NCBI GenBank assembly: GCA_013399305.1
Contig: VXAI01000039.1
Location: 4,576,237-4,640,236 of the forward strand
Source: Rostratula benghalensis
Taxonomy: Eukaryota; Chordata; Aves; Charadriiformes; Rostratulidae
Direction of reading: 5' to 3'
DNA length: 64,000 nucleotides
Part shown: positions 10,125 through 22,100 of the stretch, in pieces
Numbering within the stretch: the stretch's first letter is position 1
Layout: every line of letters begins with the position of its first letter
Made by a program: the position numbers and the translations under genes
Notes under the pieces: generated by a model
What the model was told of the DNA's origin: nothing
Seen by the model: the letters and a program-made list of their open reading frames with translations, nothing else
Database searches by the model: none

Positions 10125-13100
10125 CTGAAAATAAGAAAGGGGATTTTGGACACAAAAGATGTGCAGCTGAGTGGCAAACCATGAAACCATGACCTGTAAG
10201 GCTTCCAATCCTATGTAAAATTAGCTTAAGTGGCCACATGCTAGTAATCCACATGCTGGAAAATGACTCTTATAATAGTTGCAGTCACTTGTCTGTCTGG
10301 CACAATCCCAAAGCTAAAACAGTTTAAGCAGTGCAAGTGGAGTAGCATCTTGTCTTGAAATCCTAAAGGTCAACTCCAGGCTGAAGGGCTTAGGAGTGAC
10401 AGTTGAGCGCTTAAAAATAATCTCATAAACTGGATTTCTTCTGTTTGGAGCTACAAGACAGCTACAAACACCTCAAAAAGGTGTTTGAGGGAGAGCAGAC
10501 TCCCCTGAGGAAGGAGTTTCCCCCCAGGGAAGAGAGCTCCTGCTGGCAGAGGAATGTTGTGGATGTGGAAATATGAATAGATATTTAGGTCTTCCCAGGG
10601 AGTGGTTGTGCTGTCTGATAAGAGCACTGTGGGGTCAAGGGCTGGCATGTTTGGCTCACAATTTTTTTCCCCCTTCCATTGGATTGAATTCTAATCCCAT
10701 TTGTTTCAAATAGGACCTTTGCTTTAACTACTGTTTTAAACAGTTTTACTATCTCGTCTCCTTTTTCCCCGAGCAAAACAAGCCTGAGAATTTCCCCCTT
10801 ATTTCTGCTCATTACTGTTACATAAATGTTTTCATTTTTCATTTTTTACAGTATTTTTTCACCTGATATTTTTTCTTGTTAAGATCTGCATAGGCACTAT
10901 TAGCCTTAAAATGGACAAATCTCCTCAAATTTTTCACTTCAGCTTTGAAAAACATAGAGGTTTTGAACTGAGCATTTTGTGTTAACTATTGATGATCCCT
11001 GAGAATGCGCAACTTCTTTGACCTTGAAACGTGGCCATGCCGTGAGCAATGTGAAATTAAAAATCACATTTCTAAACCACCAGCACCACTTGCCTTCTGC
11101 AAGGGATTGGCTCATGCAAGGGCACTACACTCTCAGCGGAGGTGCTTTAATTCAGGTTTCTTTCTCACAGAGGAAATACCTTACCTTTTGATTTGGGAAG
11201 CACAGGTGCCTGGGATGCCTGAACCATTCCAGCCCATTTGCTGTGTGGGTGAAGACAGCCTTCGTAGCTGCCCGAGCCCCAGGCCAGCCTGGCCCTCGTG
11301 TTGTGGCCTCGTTGGTCAAGAGCAAAGGGAGTGGGCTGCCTGGTGGGGAGATGAAACAACACGGAGTTAGTGCTGAAGGAGAGCCAACCCTTTTCCTTTG
11401 CCCTGCTGTTTACCATAACTGCTCTTCCAGCTGTTTCCTGGCAGGGTCTGATGTTCCTAAGGTGAAAGGGTGGCTGAATCCAAAGGCTTGATGAGCAGGG
11501 TCCTCTGCACGCCTACCTGAGGAGATTCCCAAAGTGCACGATGAACTGACCTGTGTCAGCACAGTACCAATGGGGACGTAGCTTAGACACCAGTATTTCA
11601 AGTGAGTTTGTCAGGCCTCTGGTATCTAAACCATTTGTGTTAGACCTAGCTGTGGCAGCACCCTAAAGGTAGCAGCTGCTTCTGGTTTTCCATGTGCCAT
11701 TTTCTTCCCACAAGGAATGCAGTAGCCTCTCCTGTTGCTCGGCAGTGGGTAAACACCAAAAGCAAAAGATGCAAAGCCCATTTGTAATGTTGCTAAATAA
11801 ATTCTGAGTGTCGTAGGTGATTCATTGGTTAGTGGGAGTGGTTGAAGGAGTAGTTGAGCATTATTATACATTTGAATTAAAGAAGCTCTGAAGGAGACCT
11901 TGTGGTTTCCCAGATGTGAATGCCTATGCTCTTGACAGACGAGGAAGTTGGTAACTCAAGAATGATGTTCTCATCTTCAAAAGGCTCCTGTCCTGAGCCT
12001 TGTGCTGTTTAAACTATAGTGCTGCTGAGGACCTAACCTGACTAGTTCATCCTTGGGATCATACTAAATTTTACAGGAAAGCTAACTTGCTTCCTCCACC
12101 CCTAGCTTCTTTTTAAATTAGTATTATCTGCTTTTCTTCTAAATATATGAACCTTTTTCTGCAAGTCTATTTTTGTGACTAGCAACTGCTCTGCCAGCCC
12201 TGGAGACAGCTGGTGTGGACTTTGCAATTTGTTCTGATGAGATTTCAAACCTTTGTCTGGTTGGAGAGCTGAGATCTGGGTGGTCCCATCCTGAGAAGCA
12301 AAGCGCTTGGAGCAGGGGTCCCTAGAAATCTCTGTCTCAAGGAATCTGAGCAGCAAACTGCACCTACAGGTCATCTCACTGCAGGTTGCTGAGCATCACT
12401 AAGTGTCACTCTTTCCCCAACAAAAGGGACTACTCTAAAAAGCACGTCATTACAATTTTGCACACAGATGAGCATGATCTGGGGTGAAGTCTCTGGCAAC
12501 ATCAGACTATGCTTTGCATTGTAACGCTTCCTATATTTTGATGATGGTTGGCTGGTGAGGTGCACACCACTGCCCTTTTTCTCAGAGCTATGATGTTGAG
12601 CTGGGTTGCTCTGTCACTGAGGTTGAAACATGACTGTGAACTTTACGGTGTGGAGGACTTGCTTGAGTTAAATGCAGTTGTATGTGCTCTGTGATGATGT
12701 ATGGCATAGAGCATCCTGATGGCGTGGTTCAGCAGTGCAGCACTATGAAGCAGCACTGAAATTGTCTCTGGATTCACTAAACCTCTCTCCAGTCACTCTC
12801 TAATGCATCTTAATCTCAGTACCAGGCTGAGTTAACCGCACTGATTAACCATTCCTAATTCTTGATTGAGGTTGGCTGGTGGTAGGTCAGGAATTTTCAC
12901 CCTGTGTCTGTGGCTCAGTATTGAAAGCAGCTCCTGTTTGTTTTCTCAGCATCCTGGTAATTACCAGTATTCATTACAGAAGAATGAGGCAACTGGCCAA
13001 AGGTATGCAGGGAGGCTGCAGCAAAGGTTAGTACCTGATCTTCTGAGTCCTAAAGTAATGCCTTCGTCATTGGACAGTCTTACCAGCTGAGCTGGGGTGG

Positions 13101-16100
13101 AGTGGGAGGACACATACACCTCCCTTTACCCTTCCTGGGAATTGGTTTAAAGAGTCAGAGACAAAGTGTCTGGCACACCGATACTTGTCTTTTGGGAAAG
13201 ACAAAAAGAGAAAAAGAATTCTCTCATCCTCATATACTGCCTGAAAAGCTTCTTTTGTACAATTACAATCATGATGATAAGGATAGTTTGGCTGAAAGTA
13301 TCTAGTACACACATGCTGCCAAAGAAATGTATTTTGGTTTCCTAAACACCTGCTTCTTTGCTCTTATGCATCTTTATTTTTTGCTTTGGATGCATGAATG
13401 ATATTGGGAAAAGTAACTCATGACAAGCTGCTGAGCAACACTTAGTGAGAAATAGCAGGAGTCAGTAACCACTCAAGAGAAGTGCTAGTTTTCAGAAAAA
13501 ATAACAGCAGAATTGCAAGATCAAACTTGTCTCTGAGAGAGTTTCTTGTTTGAGGCAGTGGGAAGGTGTTACAGGCGAGCATGTGGAGCATACAAGATGT
13601 TAACTTACTGCTTCAGAGAAACAGCTTATGCGCTAGCTTTTACACATTGGCATGCAGGTATCTGTAATGAATGCTCTGCTGTGGCAATGCAGCATCTTTA
13701 TGTTCCTCTATTTTAATACAGAAAATAGTGATATAAGGCAGTTTTGCCCTAAAGTACGCATACAAGCTGAAATACTGTAACCAGTGTTGTGGCTTTAAAC
13801 TGTGTAAAGGGATGGGGGCAGGAGGAAATATAAGAAGAATGAACAAAAAAGTAAAATTATGGGTCATAAATGCCACTCGATTCTGTACCAGTGTCTAAGT
13901 TCCCGATCCTGTCTTGGTGCTGCTTATTTTAATCCATGTGGTGGGAATCAACATGACCAGACAAGATGTGACTGTCATTCTGTAAGAGGATAAATTGCCA
14001 TGGCAATTCTGGTCATTGTTTGGGAGCTGGCTGATTTTGGCCAGCTGCTGAGTAGCTGGAAATGATGGGTCCCTGTGAGGATAAGGTGCTTTTGGATAAT
14101 TAGACAAACATACAAACTGTGTCTCAAAACAAAGGATATTAAATTATTTCTTTCTGTTGCCTGAGATTAAGCAGGGGTTCTTCTAAAAATGAGTGTTTGA
14201 GAGGCAGCAATGGTTTCTGGACAGCAAATGCCAAACTCTTTATAGAATCGTAGAACAGTTTGGGTTGAAAGGGACTTAAAAGGTCATCTAGTCCAGCCCC
14301 CCTGTTGTAAGCAGGGATATTTTCTACTAGATCAGGTTGCTCAGAGCCCTGTCCTGTTAGCACATCAATTTTGTGCTAATAAGCACATTATTTTGATCTT
14401 TGTGCTCATCAGATGAGGCTGGGTCTCTGAGCTCATTGCCTGAGCATACAGCTGCTACTGCCAGTGGAAGGGAAGTGGCTGCAGCAGGTGAAGGCAACAA
14501 GAGGGCTGCCCTTTTCAGCCTAGTCCACTTAAAGCAGTGGTGAATTTGGAATCCTGGGCAGCAGGGTTAAGCCAAGCTACTGCTAATCATTTGTGTTTGC
14601 TGTTGCAAATCTACCCGTCTCTACTTGCTTGCAGTAGGGGTCAGATGAGAGCTACTACGGATGCCTTGAGAATCCATAGGCAGGTGTTGAAGATGAGAGG
14701 GAGAAGCAGCATCACCCCGTTCCAGCATTGCCTGCCCATTACTTCAGCATGAAAACTGCACCCTGAAGGACTGGTGAAGTAACAGAGCTACAGCTGGCTG
14801 TAATACTGAAACGTGTGTTTCGTGGGACTCGTGCCAATTCAATTCTCCTGTTCCCTAGCTGCAGTTAGTGTAAAAGCTGGTTTCAGATTGCTTGCCTAGC
14901 TCTAGGTTGGCATCAGTTTTGCAGTCTTATTACCCTTCACAGCATGTCATATCAGACCTGATTGTTATTCCACCAGAGACTGTCTAAGGTAACCAATTGA
15001 AATATATCCTAATTGTTCCCTTCCTCACCACTAAAGCTCCCCTGTCAGGGTAGCTGTCATTATTTCTGACCTTAATAACACTCTAACAAGAGGAGTAACT
15101 CCTGGAAATGTGCAGAATGTTTCTGTTCCAGTTTGTGACTCTGCTTCCTGACCGCTTGAGAGCATTGCAGGGACGTGGGGCTGGCGGTGGGTGGGAGTGG
15201 GACCCAGCAATCCAGCTTGAGCATCTCCCACAGCTGTGCAAGCTGCAGAAAGGCACTGTGTAGCTCTTGTTTCTTTCACGAGTGGAGTCCCGGTTCTGTG
15301 TGAGTTATGACCACAATTGTTGGGGTTCTGAGCACCGGCAAAGCAAGCTGCTGATAAATTAGGTGCAGTAGCAGCAGCTGCAAAAATCACTGTCCTGCTG
15401 GCTGGGGAAAGGCAAAGTCATCAGAGAATTAAGATGAACTGCTAAGCACATTTTGCACTCAGAAGGCAGCTTCGTAGGAATTATAAGGAAGACGGCACCA
15501 TATAAAAGTTTTTCTAGCTTCTGCTGGAGCTACAGCTGTTGTTCTTCAGGCCTATTATTCTTCCATGCAATGAACTGCCCCCACTCAGCTTCTTCAAATA
15601 GGATCAAAAGGGTCAGCTGGAAAAATCCATAAAGAGGTGGAACAATTCGAAGAAGAATGCAAAGGCTGTGAGCAGTGGCTGCTCAGAAATCAAAGTCAAA
15701 TCATGCCTTAATAGCTCTGGAGTATATTCCGGAGTTTGAAGTTTTAAATCAGACCCTAACAAGTCATAACTGGGTACAATAGTCCACATGTCTTTTTCAA
15801 CCCCTGCCTAGTGCATTGAAAAGTGTCTGTATGTTGCCAACAGGGAATGGGAAATGTTATCTTCCCCTTTCAAAGCTTTTTGCTGATGTGAGATTGAGGC
15901 TTCACACGAGCCATCCTATAAAATAATCAGTAGGGAACCGCAAAGTAATAGTAACCACTCCGGCTGTGTTGTGCTGGGGACATGGGGGGTTCCACTAGAG
16001 CTGGGACTCGGTCATCTTGGTTTAGACAAAATTATATAACGATATCAACTTTGAAATTGTTTTTCAAACTTGTACTTCACTGTAGCTTGTCCTCAGTTAT

Positions 16101-19100
16101 TCTGGTCACGTGTCCCTCCAGTTCAGGCCTTGTGACCACTCTAGTGTACCTTTTGCAGTGTATTATTTCAGTTACACATTAAATGTGGCAGATCTTGAGT
16201 GTCTGCAATTTACTTTCAGCTAGCTTTCTTTGCCCAAGCTAATTGGAATCTATCAAAAACTTGCCTTAAAACCAGCAACAGAAATAAAGCTGCCTTCTGT
16301 TGTTCACTCTTGTGGGCACTCAATGCTTCCTATCACAGAAAATTTCTATTTAAAATTACCTGTAAATATGAACCTCTGCACATGTGAACTTTGAAGCACT
16401 AAAACTTTGAATTAAAAGGATTCTGTTAGTGCAGCTCTGATACTGTGCTGTCTTCAGAGATTGCTCAAACCTAAAGTATCCAGCAGAAATCTCTTTTGCT
16501 GAGCGGCTGACTTCTACTTGGTCAATATGGAGTAGATTTAAGTAGACCCTTAAGACTAGTTCTCTATGCATTTTTCACTCCAGAGGTCATGAGCTCACAG
16601 GCTCTAACATCAAAAGATCTTTTTTCTCTTCTAATTGAAATATTAGGAATCATCTCTGATGGGGAGTGGATGCCCAGCCACAGCCTCTGCACCAGGACAC
16701 AGTTTTGCCCCACGTTACGTCCGTGACTTCGGGGCTGCAGCAGAGCTCTGGGCTTAGACTCAGCCTTTTTCCCTCAGGTGTAAAACCAGACCATGGGCTA
16801 CCATGTGTGTGTGTTCATTTCCCCTGTCTGAGCCCCCAGATGAATCCTCCTCTCTTGCACTGGCAACGTGATGCTCCCTTAGCACGACAAAGCCAACCCA
16901 ACTGCAGGCAAGCAGGTGGGGGCTGCCAGAGGCACGTGACCAAAGCAATAATTTAGTCCTTTAACCTGACAAATCTAGGCTCTTTCACCATCTCTGTCTG
17001 CCCTGGGATTGTGAAACCTCTTAGCATGCTGCAAAATTCCTCAACAACTGTAATTCCTCTTTCCCAAAGGTACAATCAGGTGAAAAGCTGGCCCCTCAGC
17101 CTGTGGTTCAGCATAGCTTCCATGAGGCTACAGGGCAGAGTACGCGGCTGATTCATTTCTCTTTCACAAGACTGCCTGCGCCAAGGTACAAAACTGCCTT
17201 ATTCCCAGGGGCTGGCCTGGCTGAGGTTAAATACATGCCTGCCTCTATCAAACTGCTTTCCATGATTTCTGCATGTTTCACAAGACAATTGAGTTACTGG
17301 TGAGTAAGATTTACAGCCAGAACCCTCATTCCTTTTAGAAAACAAAAGAGGAGTTGCAAGGCATTGTATGCACTTGAAAAATTAGTTTTTTGGTGTTGTG
17401 ACATGCAAGTTTAACTGATACTGTCAATAATTATTTTTATATTTTTTTTTAATAAGCTCTTTGCAGCTGAAAAATGTGATCACTCCAACAAAACAAAAAG
17501 CTTAACCTGCAGAAACCAAGCATCTGCAGCCGGCAGTTTGGCTGTTTAATGAACTCCCTCAGCTAACAGCCTGTATCCGTGCTGGCTTAGTATGTGAAAA
17601 ATGTGCTCGGTGCCACAGTGATGTCATGAGCTCCAGGCTGATAGCTGCTTATGGCTTCCAGCTGGGCTGCTGAGTGCTGGGAGGCACCGCAAGCCAGGCA
17701 GATCCCAGTTTTGGTGGAAGCAGCATCCAAAACCTACCTCATTTCCAGTATCTTCCGACCCAAATCCCTGATTAGTCAGGAAAATGTTGACCTTCTCTGC
17801 TACAGCTCAAACGCAGCAGCTTTCTTCATTTTTGTGATACTCCCCCTTGCTGATTGCTGCAGTTGGCTCAGTTCAGGTAACCTTTCTGCAGAGACTCAGT
17901 TGGTGTCCACTACTGCAATTGAAATCTGTACTATTGGAATAGTTCTGATGGGAGGCTGGCTAAGAGACAGGGGCTGAATTTAGGAAGAATCTCCTGTTCT
18001 GATGAGAAGAAGAAACTCTGGAGAGATGTGAAATCACTGCAGATCAAGTGGTATTAATGGTAAAGATTTTTATCCTTTGTGTTAATAATGAAATGTCATG
18101 CTGCATGGACATGCAGTGATCAAGTTACTCTGTTCCCTTAACTGGCCAGAATCCTGTCTTTGCTAACACTACTCTCTCTATAATATTTTTTCCTCCTGTT
18201 CATCTTTGCGTGTCTAAAATTAGATGACCAGCTTTCCCAGGCAGGCACCTGTCCATGCTTATAAAGTTTCTGGTGTACTGTTTGAAGGCCACAAATAGAT
18301 TAGTTAGCTCTTTCCCTTACTGTACGGTCTCAGAAGGGAAACTGCTGAGACAAGACCTTTCAGGAATGTAAATGGCTCCCTTTGTCTATGCTACAAATGA
18401 AGAAACAAAGAAAAATGTCATCCCACAGTGACTCCTTTGGAGACTTTGGAGTCCAGCTGAATTGCTTTGATTCAGGCATTCCAAGCCAACACCATTTTCA
18501 TACCTGAGTTAGGAAATTGGGGATTTAACTGATGAATATGCTGCATGTATTTTCAACAAATCATGTATGTATTAGGGGTTCATCAACAGTACAGGATTTG
18601 GGGTTTAGTGGGGTGCTTCTCCTTGATCCGGAGGCTGGACTGGAATGCAGAACAAGACAGAGGGTGAAATCCAATTTTCCAGGCCAGGTGAATTGGTGAG
18701 GGCAGTGTGCTCTGTGACCTGCCTGTGAGCAGGGTGTGCAGGTGAGCAGAGCTCAACAACATGCGTGTTTGCACACACAGGCTTTCAAGAATTCTAGCTC
18801 TTCTCATGTGGTGAATGATTTTAACTCATCTTTTTTGCTTCATACAGAAAAATTCCCAGTGTTTGTGATTTTTCTTCTTTTGAGGTGGGTAATACACAAC
18901 CCGGGGTGGCACATCCAGGCTGCAGTTTCAGAAAAACTGCTTGAATTTAATGTTGATGAAAATCTGATGTTCCAACTTTGAGTCAACGCATCATGTGTCA
19001 GGCTTTCAGCAGCATTAACTTGCCAATACCTATAATAAAATCCTGATCCATCTGGCTATCCTTAGCCATGAAACCAGTGAAAAAAAAATCTCAATTCCTA

Positions 19101-22100
19101 TCCAAACCTAAACCTGTTTTCTTACTGAACCAGTCTGGATGTGTCATGTGCCATTTAAGAGCTCATATCAATAATGGAATTATAATCAGTGCTTTTGTTT
19201 GAATATGTTGCCATTTAGAGCACTAATTTTCTCCAAAACTTGCCTTGAGTAAGAAAGTACCAATTATGATTTTTTTTTTCTCAGTTGCATGTGTAATTCG
19301 CATTTAAGAAGTATGTGGGCAAAAAAGCCTGTGTGTATAAGAAAAAGAATTCATATCCACACAGCAGTTATTCTATTACAGGACTAGAATTTCTAGGTTG
19401 TCATATCTTTGTTGATTATTTGCATTCCTCTTTGTGCTTTGCCCAACAGTCAAATCTGATTGTCTTTTAATGCTGCCACAGTAGGGATTTTTTATTACAT
19501 TGAAAAAAAAGAAATTAAAATAACATTAAGGTTATGGAAGGTGATGTTTAAAGGTACGATGTGAAAGGAATGAGAAAGCATGTTTTACCTCATTGGGTTT
19601 TGTAGCTGTTTGCTAGACAGCAGAGGTATGTTGAGGCTCAAGAGCTGTTTGTTCAGTGTCAAATTCTGTAACAAAGTATGAGAGAGGACTGATTAAAGAC
19701 TTTTTCAGTTTCCACCTTTACCTCTCCAGTCTTTGTCTCATCCTGTCTTGCAGCCTTTCCCCCCATCCTCTGCATTAAAAAATTTGTGGCCAGCGGGTCA
19801 AGGAAAGTTGTCCTCCTCCTCTATTCTGCCCTGGTGAGGCTACATTCATACCTGGACAGGCTGGAGAGCTGGGCAGAAAGAAATTTAATGACATTTAACA
19901 AGGACAAGTGTAGAGTCCTACATCTGGGCAAGAACAACTGCAGGTACCAGTACAAGTTGGGAACTGTACTGTTGGAGAGCAGTGATGGGGANNNNNNNNN
20001 NNNNNNNNNNNNNNNNNNNNNNNNNNNNNNNNNNNNNNNNNNNNNNNNNNNNNNNNNNNNNNNNNNNNNNNNNNNNNNNNNNNNNNNNNNNNNNNNNNNN
20101 NNNNNNNNNNNNNNNNNNNNNNNNNNNNNNNNNNNNNNNNNNNNNNNNNNNNNNNNNNNNNNNNNNNNNNNNNNNNNNNNNNNNNNNNNNNNNNNNNNNN
20201 NNNNNNNNNNNNNNNNNNNNNNNNNNNNNNNNNNNNNNNNNNNNNNNNNNNNNNNNNNNNNNNNNNNNNNNNNNNNNNNNNNNNNNNNNNNNNNNNNNNN
20301 NNNNNNNNNNNNNNNNNNNNNNNNNNNNNNNNNNNNNNNNNNNNNNNNNNNNNNNNNNNNNNNNNNNNNNNNNNNNNNNNNNNNNNNNNNNNNNNNNNNN
20401 NNNNNNNNNNNNNNNNNNNNNNNNNNNNNNNNNNNNNNNNNNNNNNNNNNNNNNNNNNNNNNNNNNNNNNNTTTTCATGGTGAAGGTAACAGAACACTGG
20501 AACAGGCTGCCCAGAGAGGTGGTGGAGTCTCCTTCTCTGGAGACATTCAAAACCCGTCTGGATGCATTCCTGTGTGACCTGATCTAGGTGTTCCTGCTCT
20601 GGCAGGGGGATTGGACTAGATGATCTTTCAAGGTCCCTTCCAATCTCTGATATTCTGTGATTCTGTGATACATCTGGAGTACTGTGTCCAGGTCTGGGTT
20701 TCCCAGTTGAAACAAGACAAGGAACTACTGGAGAGAGTCCTGCAGAAGGCTACAAAAATTGTCAAGGGAGTGAAGCACCTCTTGTATGAGGAAAAGCTGA
20801 GAGACCTGAGCCTGTTTAGCCTGGAGAAGAGAAGGCTGAGAGAGGATCTCATGAATGCCTATAAACATCTGAAGGGTGTATGTCAAGAGGATGGGGCCAG
20901 ACTCTTTTCAGTGCTGCCCAGGCACAAACTGGAACACAGAAAATTCCATCTGAAGATGAGGAAAAACTTCTTTACTTTGGGGGTAATGGAGCCCCAGAAG
21001 AAGCTTCCCAGAGAGGCTGGGGATTCTCCTCTGGAGATATTCCAAACCCCCATGGATGCGTTCCTGTCCAGCCTGCTCTAGGTGAACCATCTTTGGCAGG
21101 GGGGGGTTGACTAGATGATCTCCAAAGGTCCCTTCCAACACCTACCATTCTTTGTGATTCTGTAATATCATATAGGTAGTGCTATATTTCTCCCCATTTA
21201 TCTGCACTGATGAGTATTCAGCCTTTTGCTTGGACAACATTTTAAAAAGACAAGTGTAGCCAATGCAATCAGCAAAATTCTCCTCTTCATTAACTAAGTG
21301 CCCAAGAGACAAATGGACAAACAGGCAGGCTCTTCTATTCAACAGGACGCTGCAGATGAAATGATGCAATAAATTTACCCCTGTGTTAAAAATTAATTTT
21401 TTCTAGCATAAAAATCACCAGCCAAAGATGTTGGAAACTGTGCAGAATGCAGGCCAAAATGATAGGAAATAGTGCTTTAGAGCTATGGATGAGATAATGC
21501 AGAAGTGGTGTGTGTCTATGGCAGTGTCCTTTACAGCGTTGCTGGAAACAGACTACTATGGTTGCAGTCATTTAGGTGGAGAGAAGAAACTCCCTGAAAT
21601 GGCAGTTTGCATTAAATACTTAAAGTGTAGTATCAGGTAGCTGTCTTCTAAATAAATGCTGTGGAATGTTGTGCACAATAAGGTAAACCGCTAAACCAAA
21701 TAGTTACTGTTTTTTTTCCAAGATTATAGATTTTCAGGATGAGATTCTTAACAGTGCATTTCACATATGCTATTCACTTTATGGAACTGTATGTCTTACT
21801 TCATATGTACCTCATTTTAAATATTCAGTAGTATGTATTTTTAATTTATGACTGAATATTTCATTATCTAAGAAGGTAGGTAAATACCATTTCTCTTATT
21901 TTTGTAGCTAAGGTGGCTAGGGAATAGACAAGTCAATGCTTTGTGGTAGGATATATTGGCATTTTGTTGTGACTAGCAGCCTGCCTAAAACTGAAAGTGT
22001 GACCTTTTGTGAAATGGCATTCTTTTATTGAACAAATGTGGTTTTAATGCATTCTGTTATAGCTGCTTGCTGTTGTGATTATATGAAATTGAACTGCCTT

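Noticed and set aside
19786..20587. Open frames of about 200-263 codons on both strands across the gap
   Set aside because: They exist only because N codons contain no stops. The flanks are CR1.
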